From Haematococcus lacustris (taxonomy: Eukaryota > Chlorophyta > Chlorophyceae > Chlamydomonadales > Haematococcaceae): a stretch of 64,000 nucleotides of DNA. Below are positions 54,955 through 64,000 of the stretch, one piece after another. Position numbers and translations under genes: made by a program. The stretch is from the NCBI GenBank assembly GCA_030144725.1, contig JASKMD010000016.1, positions 735,075 to 799,074 of the forward strand, read 5' to 3'. Position 1 is the stretch's first letter. Each line of letters starts with the position of its first letter. A model generated the notes under the pieces. That model did no database searches. It was not told the DNA's origin and saw only the letters and a list, made by a program, of their open reading frames with translations.

Positions 54955-57900
54955 CTAAACGATGTAGGTGATGAGCTTGGCATGCTTGTCAGACTTGGCG
55001 GCTGCGTTAGATTTGTTGAGAGGAATGGTGGCTATGTGTTGGCAGTACTCTGGGTAGCTTCTCAGCATGTCTATGTGTTTTGGGTACGAGATGCCTTTCT
55101 TGCCAGGAATGAGTAGGATGGTGGCCATAGCCTCCTCTTGTGTGGCAGAGTGTATGGCATGTCTGATCCATGTGGAGAGCCCTGTGTGTCTGACAAGGAG
55201 ACAGTTGTGGTGTGCTCCATAGGCTGTGTCATTGATGTCTGGGCTCCAGTAGGTTGTGGTTTCAGCCCTGACTGTGAGTGGGTTAGCACATCTCTGGACC
55301 GTGCTGGGGAAGTGGTTAGTGGTGTAGAGGGTAGAGATGGCTTGGTCTTGTGCTGCTTGAATGGGTTGGGGGGTGTTTTGTGTGTCGTGCCTACGTAAGA
55401 GGGCTACCAGCTCGGTGGCATGATCCCTTGGGTGTGGGGTGTGTTGCAGCCACGTGGCGAGGTCTTGTTGTTTGCTATTAGTGAGCAGGCCCACTGTGCG
55501 TCCTGCCTCGTCGTGGGCTATCACATGTGTGGGGAGGCTGTATTGGGGCAGGGTGGGTCCCTGGCTCCCTTCACTCGTGGCTGGTGTGATGATGTGGGCG
55601 TGTTGCTGGATGGTGGTTTCGCATCTTCCCGTTCCTACAATGTCAGTCTGCGGGTTGACGGGCGAGACTTGGAAGGTGGCCTTTGAGTGCAGGTCGATAC
55701 AGCGGGGCAGCCATGTGTGGGGGTCGGGTAGGCCCTGCCGGGTGTGACCTGGGAGGCCCGCGTCGGGTGGTGGGCGTCCCGTCCCTTGCCTCCTATTGTT
55801 CTCCGCGTCGTACTCCTTTTGCTTGGCGGTGTAGTCTAGGTGCGCTTGGATGAGCGCATTAGGTTCGGTTGTGGGGTGCCAGTGGACCTTCAGCAGGTCA
55901 GTTGCCGCTGATTGTTTCATGGCGCCTTTGAGGTCGTCCGAGCCGTGTGCGCAGACGGGGCAGAGCCAATGGTTATTGGTAGTCGTCCCAGCAAGGCCTG
56001 TCTGAGCTAGGCAGGCTGGGTGGTAGGCTCTCATGCAGTTGTTGCACATTGGGCTATCCCCTATAGGTTCCCAACATAGTTCACAAGTGCATACATGTTT
56101 GGCATCTGCTCTGTTGATGTCTTCTGTGTGCATGGGCGTGTAGCCTTCTTCCTTGCACATCTGGAGTGCCCATTTCTCTATAATGGTGGGTCCCCAATGC
56201 ACGTTGTAGTAGCTTTCTTTGTTAATGCCGTTCCAGTGCCATCCATCAATCTTGGTGATGGATTCTTGGTGGTCATACATGGCTCCTAGCGTGATCCCTA
56301 GTTCCTTGGCATTGCGTTCGCACGCGACATTAGCTTTCCAGCTGGGGAGGCTATCTAGGGTCATGATGGGTATGTGTATCACATCCTCTTGTATGGTCTG
56401 GATGTGTCTGTCGTCTGCTTGTCTCTTACTGCCGATCTTGGGCGGTGGTTTAGGTTGTGGGGTCGCGGGTGGTAGGTTGAGGGCTTTGTTCCTGAGCCTA
56501 GAGCTGCGCCGTCGGGTGTCGTCGGGTTGATGGGCACATTCCGCAGTGGGTTCTTGTGCGGGTGGCTGTGTGGGAGGCTGCTTGGCTACCGCGTAGGACC
56601 TGATGTCAGCGTAGCGGTGTTTACTGTCCTCCTCGGCTACGATGGGTGCGAGTTCTGTCAGGCCCGCGGCCCAATGCTTGATCTTTCTTTGTGCAGCGGG
56701 CAGGTTTAAGGTGGTGTCGCGTGTGTCTGCAATGGCTTTCGCTTCTATCGCGGTCGGGCACTTATCCTGGGACGCCATGGCCGCCAGCTTGTTGAGGGCG
56801 ATGTAGTGTTTTTGCTTGACCTTGTTGCCGTAGCGATCCTTCATCATCTTTCCCGATATGATGTATGTGTCTTCGGCAATGGCTTGTTGGAGCTCATACG
56901 CATGCTTGATACCAAGGCTCTTGAGGCATGTGATGCTTGCGTTGACTATGTCATGTGGGAGGGGGCTGTTGTCCTGTGTGATGAGCTGCCCAAGTAGTTT
57001 GGTTTCCTTAGGGTACAGTTCTTCTCCTTGGTGTGTGGCCTTGAGCTGGGCTGTGGTCGCATGGAGGAGTTGCCTGGCACGAAGGGTGTGTTGCAGCATA
57101 TTGATCATGCGGTGTCCGTGCTTGGCAGCTTGAGCGTAGAGCCAAGTGATCTGTTTGTGGAGCATGCTCCTGGTTATGTGGGCATGTGTGTCATCCGCAG
57201 ATTGGAGGCTATGCATGAGGGCTGTGGTGTTCCTTGCATGATACTCCTGGGCTGTGGAGCTGATGCCCAGGCCGAGCTTGTCTATGTCCTCCCTGATGAC
57301 GGCATTGGTTGTGCCTAACGGTAGCCTCAGCTTTTTTTTGATGCATTGGTTGACTGCTCTGTCGTATAGGTCTAGGTCTCCTGGTGTGCACGGGACTACG
57401 CAGAAGCTGTAGGCCAGGCTGGGAATGATGGCTGTCTTGATGATGTGGATGGCTTGTCTGGCGCTGGCAAAGGAGCGCCGTAGTCTCTCAAGCTTTTGTT
57501 TGAGTTGTGCCGCCATGGCCATGTGTTGTGGTTTCCAATTGAGTGTCATGGTGAGCAGGACTCCTAGGTAGGCGAAGGGTGCGGTTGGGGGGAGGTAGGT
57601 GACCGGCTTTCCTTGCAGCCGCACGTGTTGCAATTCCCTGCGGGCTTGCTTCTCCGCGTCCGCTAGTGTGCTGCACCTACCGGACTGGTGTGCCTTGTGG
57701 AGTGCGGCCGTGGCGAGGGTTTTACTGTGTGATATGATGAGGTGGCCCCAATCGGAGTAGGCGGAGAGCTTGTCTGCCTGGCAGCGTAGATTGCTGATCG
57801 AGTTGCATAGGATGGCGATGTCATCCGCGTAGTCGATGCTACCAATTGTAAATCGCCCGGCGCTGTCGGTTGTCTCTGATGTAAACTTGTACCCCCTCGC

Positions 57901-59536
57901 TCCTACTTGGAGCCAGCGTAGGAGGGGTTCGATATAGATGAGGAACAGGAAGGGTGAAAGCGAGTCTCCCTGGATGGTGCCCCGGTCGACGGGTACGGGG
58001 TCGGTGTGGCCGTAGGGAGTTTTGAAGCGCGTTGTGGCGCCCGTGTATAGGTCCTTTACAGCGTCGGTAGCGTCCGTGGGGAAGCCTAGGTCGTGCATGA
58101 TCCATAGTAGTTTGTCCTGGCAGGTGGTGTTGAACGCGCTGGTAAAGTCGACAAGGAGCGCGTAGATATCTGTCTTGGCCAGTTTGGCATCTTCGAGAGC
58201 CATGACTAGCATCTGTAGCTGCTGGGTGGTGTCTCTGTGGGACCGGAAACCAGCTTGGCAGTTGCTGAGCATCCCGTTGGCTTCTGCATATTCGTACAGT
58301 GACTTGGTGATGAGACTGGTCCAGAGCTTGTAGATAGTGTTTGCCAGCCCTACAGGTTTGTAGGCATTGAGATCTGTTTCCTGGCCCTTGTCCTTGTAAA
58401 GCAGGCAGGTGTCACTGGTTTTCCATGCTGTGGGTGTGCAGCCAGTGGCCCACATGATGATGAACAGCTGGTGGATAGTGTCCCTCATCTCCCATGGCAG
58501 CATCTTGATGATCTCGTTCTCAATGCCGTCTGGCCCTGGTGCTTTGCCTCCTGCCAGCCTGTTGAGGCATTCTTGAAAGCCTGCTTTGTCCATGATGGCT
58601 GTGTGCAGCCAGTGTATATTTTTGCAGGTGTGCATTGAGAAGGGGTCGTCCGCTTTGGCGCGGGCCCAGGGATAGTGTCTGGTCAGCGTGTTGGTGTAAT
58701 GGCCGGTCTTCGGGTTTGGCGGCGTCAGCTTCTGTCCGTAGGCGGCGGTGATAATCCGGTTGAGGTCGGCCGGGGCTGTGCAGGTTTTCTTGGTGTCGGG
58801 ATCCGATAGCGCTTGCAGGCCCTTGTGGTCGGTGCGGGACGGGCGAAGAATGTGTTTGTTAGCTTTCTTAGGCTGGTTGCTGATGAGTTGTTGCATTCTG
58901 ACTCGGGCTTGCGCGATGGCGAGAGCGGAGTCGTCGTCGTCCAGCTGGTGTATTTGGTCGCGGTAGGAGTTGGTTAGCTTGGCGAGTGCGGCCGGCACGT
59001 GATCCTCGGTTGGGTCATCTCCCTGTCGCGCTTGTATCGCCTCCCTCACCTCTGCGTTGGTCGTGTCCGTCTCTGGGATGAGATCTCCAATCGTCGGGTG
59101 GGAGCCGTTTTGTTTGAATAGCAGTCTTGCCTGCCGGCAGAGGTTCCTAGTAGTCTTGAGCTTCTCCCCTAGTGCCAGTCTGATCCTGCACATGGTTCTG
59201 CGTTGGTAGTGTTGCCCTCCTCTGGTTAGGGTTTTAGTGTTGCATGTCTGCATGGCAGTCCTCCTGCAGGTTTCCAGGAGGGTAGTGAGCATAGTAGATG
59301 CGGTGTCCACAGCCTCCCTGGCTGTGAGACCTGCCACTTGTGCTAGACGTTGTGGCTGGTGTGGGTTTGCCTTGTCTAGCGTGGCCAGGAAGTGGGTGGC
59401 TTCTGTGTACATGGGTGCCAGGTAGGCTGTCAGTCGTGCATGTAGCTGTGGGGCGCCTGAGCTGGGCTGTTGCACAGCTAGGCGGTAGGCTTCCCTGTCG
59501 TTGTTGGTAATGGGGGTGGTGAGGACGGTATGGCAT
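54955..59536 (-). CDS. LINE polyprotein, reverse transcriptase and PHD finger
   Basis: Non-LTR reverse transcriptase. The frame is open into the neighbouring repeat as far as 59757, but homology suggests that element sequence starts near 59536 (HTVLTTPITNNDREAYRL). RT motifs include GGKAPGPDGIENEIIK (about 58520-58560), LLYKDKGQETDLNAYKPVGL, NCQAGFRSHRDTTQQL, IYALLVDFTSAFNT, RGTIQGDSLSPFLFLIYIEP, YADD (about 57822-57833) and the thumb motif YLGVLL. Downstream comes a basic linker (RRRSSRLRNKALNLPP), then a C4HC3 PHD finger (CTCELC, CNNC, H, C, HWLCPVC) at about 55940-56095. The frame halts at TAG (54957-54955) after KLITYIV, yet stays open in the same frame beyond it into RNase H, so this is one polyprotein interrupted by one stop. 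The PHD finger may read histone tails; that is inference. Confidence 0.85.
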
Positions 59537-61462
59537 TCACTCGCAGAAAAGTTCATGAGAAAAGTTGAATTTTTTGACAAAGTGGCTTGATGGATTGTAT
59601 TTTTTAGCGGTTCTAAGAATGGGGGTGTAAACCTAAAATCGAGGAAAAATCGGGCTGAGGAGATACGAGAAAACCAGTACTGGTCCACCCCCAACCAGTA
59701 CTGGTTGCCTCCCAACCGTTGCTGGTTTACCCCCAACCAGTACTGGTTTATTCCCAACCAGTACTGGTTTATTCCAACTAGTACTGGTTTATTCCCAACC
59801 AGTACTGGTTTATTCCCAACCAGTACTGGATTATTCCCAACCAGTACTGGTATATTCCTAACCAGTACTGGTTTATTCCCAACCAGTACTGGTTTATTCC
59901 CAACCAGTACTGGATTATTCCCAACCAGTACTGGTATATTCCTAACCAGTACTGGTTTATTCCCAACCAGTACTGGTTTATTCCCAACCAGTACTGGTTT
60001 ATTCCCAACCAGTACTGGTTTACCCCCAACCAGTACTGGTTTATTCCCAGCCAGTACTGGTTTATTCCCAACCAGTACTGGTTTATTCCCAACCAGTACT
60101 GGTTTATTCCTAACCAGTACTGGTTTATTCCCAACCAGTACTGGTTTATTCCCAACCAGTACTGGTTTATTCCTAACCAGTACTGGTTTATTCCCAACCA
60201 GTACTGGTTTACCCCCAACCAGTACTGGTTTATTCCAACCAGTACTGGTTTATTCCCAACCAGTACTGGTTTATTCCCAACCAGTACTGGTTTATTCCCA
60301 ACCAGTACTGGTTTATTCCCAACCAGTACTGGGTTATTCCCAACCAGTACTGGTTTATTCCCAACCAGTACTGGTTTATTCCCAACCAGTACTGGTTTAT
60401 TCCCAACCAGTACTGGTTTATTCCCAACCAGTACTGGTTTACCCCCAACCAGTACTGGTTTATTCCCAACCAGTACTGGTTTATTCCCAACCAGTACTGG
60501 TTTATTCCCAACCAGTACTGGTTTATTCCTAACCAATACTGGTTTATTCCCAACCAGTACTGGTTTATTCCCAACCAGTACTGGTTTACCCCCAACCAGT
60601 ACTGGTATTCCTAACCAGTACTGGTTTATTCCCAACCAGTACTGGTTTATTCCCAACCAGTACTGGTTTACCCCCAACCAGTACTGGTATACTCCCAACC
60701 AGTACTGGTTTATTCCCAACCAGTACTGGTTTATTCCTAAACAGTACTGGTTCACCCCCAACCAGTACTGGTTCACACCAAACCAGTACTGGTTCACACC
60801 CCCCCCCCCCAAATTAAAAAATTTATAAAAATTTAACCAGTACTGGTTCACCCTAGCCAGTACTGTTTCACCCCCAACCAGTACTGGTTCACACCAAACC
60901 AGTACTGGTTGGTGGTCAGCCAGTACTGGTTCACACCAAACCAGTACTGGTTCACACCCCCCCCCAAAATAAAAAAATACAAAAATTTAACCAGTACTGG
61001 TTCACCCTAGCCAGTACTGTTTCACCCCCAACCAGTACTGGTTCACACCCAACCAGTATTGGCTGACCCCCAACTTGTACTGGCTGACACCCAACTAGGA
61101 GGGCAGCGACAAGACACACTATCTAGTACAGTGTGACCCTCATCCATTAATGTGTGACCCCTCAAGTGCTGAAGGGCTGGGTGAAGGGCTAAAGGAGGGG
61201 GCTTGCTTAGAAACATTTACCAAGTTGGAGATTATTATACGTTAGGCTAGAGCCATTGGATGTACTTACACGTGACACTGAGCTACTGATGTTGCAAGGT
61301 ATACAGAGTACATATCACCATGAGGACAACATGCATATGCCATGACCCACTCCTGGTTATCACATAGCACACAGCGCCATACAATCATCAAGCTATGTAG
61401 CGCCAACTAACACCCTCCACAATCTCATGTGCTGGTTGACCTAAGTCAACGCCCTCTTCTTA
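59537..61462. repeat. CCAGTACTGG-bearing repeat block, copy 2 (uninterrupted)
   Basis: 1,926 bp, closely matching 3264-6065 minus the 685-bp and SINE-like insertions. The left edge joins the LINE, the right edge (AACGCCCTCTTCTTA) joins (TTAGGG)n. Its palindrome array is about twice as long as that of copy 1. Confidence 0.93.
59682..61060. repeat. CCAGTACTGG array C (spacer TTTATTCCCAA)
   Basis: About 55 palindromes with 21-bp period, the same spacer types as array A, the same C-run plus AAATTAAAAAATTT inserts near the right end, and degenerate units (CCAGTATTGG, CCAGTACTGT) at the edge. Confidence 0.97.
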
Positions 61463-61687
61463 GGGTTAGGGTTAGGGTTAGGGTTAGGGTTAGGGTTAGG
61501 GTCAGGGTCAGGGTTAGGGTTAGGGTTAGGGTTAGGGTTAGGGTTAGGGTTAGGGTTAGGGTTAGGGTTAGGGTTAGGGTTAGGGTTAGGGTTAGGGTTA
61601 GGGTTAGGGTTAGGGTTAGGGTTAGGGTTAGGGTTAGGGTTAGGGTTAGGGTTAGGGTTAGGGTTAGGGTTAGGGTTAGGGTTAGGT
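61460..61687. repeat. Interstitial telomeric array (TTAGGG)n
   Basis: About 37 units of TTAGGG with two adjacent TCAGGG variants at 61501-61512. The G-rich strand is plus. It is flanked by the palindrome block on the left and the 1,291-bp satellite on the right, so it is internal, at least in this assembly. Confidence 0.97.
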
Positions 61688-64000
61688 TATAAACCCTTCC
61701 CCACCCTGGTGCCCTCACAGTTTCTGCCATATCTTTTTACTGGCTGCATGGAATCATCTCAAACTTGGCTTGCATGGCTCCTGGCCACCATGCGCGCCTC
61801 GGGCGGGCCGGGCTGAGAGTGAGGTCCCTCGCGCGTCACACTTGTGCGCGTCTCTCAGTGTGTCTCCCTCCCCCTCATGGGATAGCCCCCTTGCGCTCAC
61901 TTTAGCCGCTGACCCCCGGGCCTCCCGCGATGCCATGACACGTGGCAACGTCCCGCAGGCCGGAGCAGCGGGGTTCGACTCGCGCCAGGCGCAGAATAAA
62001 TAAAAATGTCAGAGCCATCTCACTCAAGTGTGACTTTCGAAGCGCCCCGCGCCGGTCCAAGGGTCGTGACGGGGCCCGGGGGTGCCGGCCGGTCACCCGA
62101 GGTCACGGCTCGCGCGTGGAGCCAGTCCCGTGCGCGCCACCCAGCCTGGCACACCCCCACCCACCAAGGGGGGTCACCCACGTAGGTGAACCCCCCCGCC
62201 CCCTGCTCAGCTCAGCCTGAAACTCGGTGCGTAGCTCCCTCTCACCTCCCCCATGGCACCGCACTAGGTGTGGCTCACCTCCCCACGCCCCTTGCCCGCC
62301 TTGTGCCCCCCTCAGCCTGGCTCAGTGCCCACGCCAAACTTTGGCGGGGCGTAGAAAGCGCGTTTTTGAGTTTTGGGCCACGCGGAGCATACCGCTGGAT
62401 GCGCCTTGCAAAATGCCGTCGATTGGTGCAAAAATCAGGCCAAACGGCCAAGTCTAGGGTATCCTAGCCCTGTTCAAAGTTTGGACCTATTGGCTGAGGT
62501 CAAGGACCTTGAATGTCACTGGAGTGAGCTGTTACTTTGCAAGCTGCTAGGCTGGACCACAAGCTACACGGTGCAACTTGTTTCACAGCCATCCGCCAAG
62601 TGGCTGCAAAGTTATGGGGGGGAGAGCGGAGCATGTCAGGTGTGGGTCACATGCCAGGGTCTCAAGCCAGACCCATGTCAAGGTTGCACCCCATACGATT
62701 TTTTGCGGGGGATGGGGTCTAGAGGCTAAGGGTAGATGGTGGGCAAAGTTTGGGCATAAGGGGTGGAGGTCGGTTAGGGGCCATTCCCTAACCATGGTTA
62801 GGGATTGAACCCAAACTCATGGTTAGTGTGTGAACCTAAACTAGTTGGGGTGCAACCCCTAACGATTTTTTGCGTGGGATGGGTTCTAGAGGATAAGGGC
62901 GGAGGGTGGGCAAAGTTTGGGCTTAGGGTGTGGGGTTTGGGTTAGGGTTTGTGCACTAACTCATGGTTTGGGTTAGGTTATAAACCCTTCCCCACCCTGG
63001 TGCCCTCACAGTTTCTGCCATATCTTTTTACTGGCTGCATGGAATAACTTCAAATTTGGCTTGCATGGCTCCTGGCCTCCATGCGCGCCTCGGGCGGGCC
63101 GGGCTGAGAGTGAGGTCCCTCGCGCGTCACACTTGTGCGCGTCTCTCAGTGTGTCTCCCTCCCCCTCATGGGATAGCCCCCTTGCGCTCACTTTAGCCGC
63201 TGACCCCCGGGCCTCCCGCGATGCCATGACACGTGGCAACGTCCCGCAGGCCGGAGCAGCGGGGTTCGACTCGCGCCAGGCGCAGAATAAATAAAAATGT
63301 CAGAGCCATCTCACTCAAGTGTGACTTTCGAAGCGCCCCGCGCCGGTCCAAGGGTCGTGACGGGGCCCGGGGGTGCCGGCCGGTCACCCGAGGTCACGGC
63401 TCGCGCGTGGAGCCAGTCCCGTGCGCGCCACCCAGCCTGGCACACCCCCACCCACCAAGGGGGGTCACCCACGTAGGTGAACCCCCCCGCCCCCTGCTCA
63501 GCTCAGCCTGAAACTCGGTGCGTAGCTCCCTCTCACCTCCCCCATGGCACCGCACTAGGTGTGGCTCACCTCCCCACGCCCCTTGCCCGCCTTGTGCCCC
63601 CCTCAGCCTGGCTCAGTGCCCACGCCAAACTTTGGCGGGGCGTAGAAAGCGCGTTTTTGAGTTTTGGGCCACGCGGAGCATACCGCTGGATGCGCCTTGC
63701 AAAATGCCGTCGATTGGTGCAAAAATCAGGCCAAACGGCCAAGTCTAGGGTATCCTAGCCCTGTTCAAAGTTTGGACCTATTGGCTGAGGTCAAGGACCT
63801 TGAATGTCACTGGAGTGAGCTGTTACTTTGCAAGCTGCTAGGCTGGACCACAAGCTACACGGTGCAACTTGTTTCACAGCCATCCGCCAAGTGGCTGCAA
63901 AGTTATGGGGGGGAGAGCGGAGCATGTCAGGTGTGGGTCACATGCCAGGGTCTCAAGCCAGACCCATGTCAAGGTTGCACCCCATACGATTTTTTGCGGG
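61682..64000. repeat. 1,291-bp satellite, two units (second incomplete)
   Basis: Unit 1 is about 61682-62972; unit 2 starts about 62973 and runs off the window. The units are near identical (for example GCATGGCTCCTGGCC at 61770 and 63061; GATGCCATGACACGTGGCAA at 61929 and 63220), with small differences near the start (CATCTCAAACTT against AACTTCAAATTT). The unit end is telomere-like (TTTGGGTTAGGGTTTGTGCA, GGTTTGGGTTAGG). No convincing gene lies inside; open frames recur only because the unit does. Confidence 0.95.

Larger units (their letters stand above)
53190..59536 (-). mobile_element. Dualen/RandI-like LINE, 5' truncated
   Basis: A 6.3-kb non-LTR element on the minus strand. Its coding frame runs from the 5' junction at about 59536 to 53302 with a single stop. 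The 3' UTR ends with CCTTAATACACGCC, a CCGGC-tcc-GCCGG hairpin, GGAGTAG and a (CTT)n tail at about 53190-53208. The 5' side joins the CCAGTACTGG block abruptly and no target duplication was found, so the insertion or a later rearrangement removed its true 5' end, including any N-terminal APE endonuclease. Sharing of its 3' end with two SINE-like elements suggests that this LINE family supplies their enzymes. Confidence 0.88.

Noticed and set aside
53190..59560. Target-site duplication for the LINE
   Set aside because: The left flank (GAGCTGGAGGGT) and right flank (CACTCGCAGAAAAG) share no direct repeat, so the 5' junction is not a simple insertion end.

Overview
The window looks like nuclear DNA of a chlamydomonadalean green alga. 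Support: a multi-exon secreted hydroxyproline-rich (SPAPPPP)n cell-wall glycoprotein gene, short GT-AG introns (GTGAGT...TGCAG), GC-rich coding sequence, a chromodomain Ty3/gypsy element, a Dualen/RandI-like LINE and TTAGGG-type telomeric DNA. TTAGGG rather than the TTTTAGGG of Chlamydomonas, together with abundant palindromic repeats, would suit Haematococcus or a relative; the genus is inference. Gene density is very low and repeats dominate.

Layout. 0-6.1 kb: simple repeats, an array of the palindrome TCTGTACAGA, a foldback element, and a 2.8-kb repeat block (3264-6065) built round an array of the palindrome CCAGTACTGG and carrying two insertions. 6.1-17.1 kb: G-rich or CT-rich DNA with copies of an intron-like module, a flawless 2.7-kb (ACCCTC)n array, a 2.4-kb CCAGTACTGG array with a different spacer, and an 80-bp tandem repeat. 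17.7-20.2 kb: a chromovirus pol remnant, a 500-N gap, and the 3' part of a spliced gene. 20.5-27.7 kb: a seven-copy 225-bp satellite split by an apparently intact Ty3/gypsy element (identical 228-bp LTRs, 5-bp target duplication). 27.9-29.5 kb: the 3' five exons of a dienelactone-hydrolase-family gene. 32.9-34.7 kb: a broken acetyl-CoA synthetase gene followed by a gag relic. 37.4-42.7 kb: the cell-wall glycoprotein gene. 43.2-46.3 kb: a cluster of a telomere-like array fused to a transposase relic, two related MITEs, a long hairpin, a possible Fanzor/TnpB-like relic and a SINE-like insertion. 47.7-51.1 kb: two arrays of one minisatellite in opposite orientation around three intron-like modules. 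52.1-53.1 kb: a coiled-coil gene of unknown function. 53.2-59.5 kb: a LINE on the minus strand. 59.5-61.5 kb: a second copy of the 3.3-6.1 kb block without its two insertions, ending in (TTAGGG)n. 61.7-64.0 kb: a 1,291-bp satellite.

How the parts relate. The repeats form a web: the same block occurs twice with and without insertions, the LINE and two SINE-like elements share a 3' hairpin and microsatellite tail, and a hairpin family keeps its pairing while its sequence changes. Both main retroelements carry a PHD finger, in the LTR element directly behind a chromodomain. The strongest candidates for undescribed biology are the GTAC-centred palindrome arrays, which keep the palindrome while changing the spacer, and the RT-PHD-[TAG]-RNase H-CCHC-nuclease LINE. 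All similarities were judged by eye; no database search was possible.
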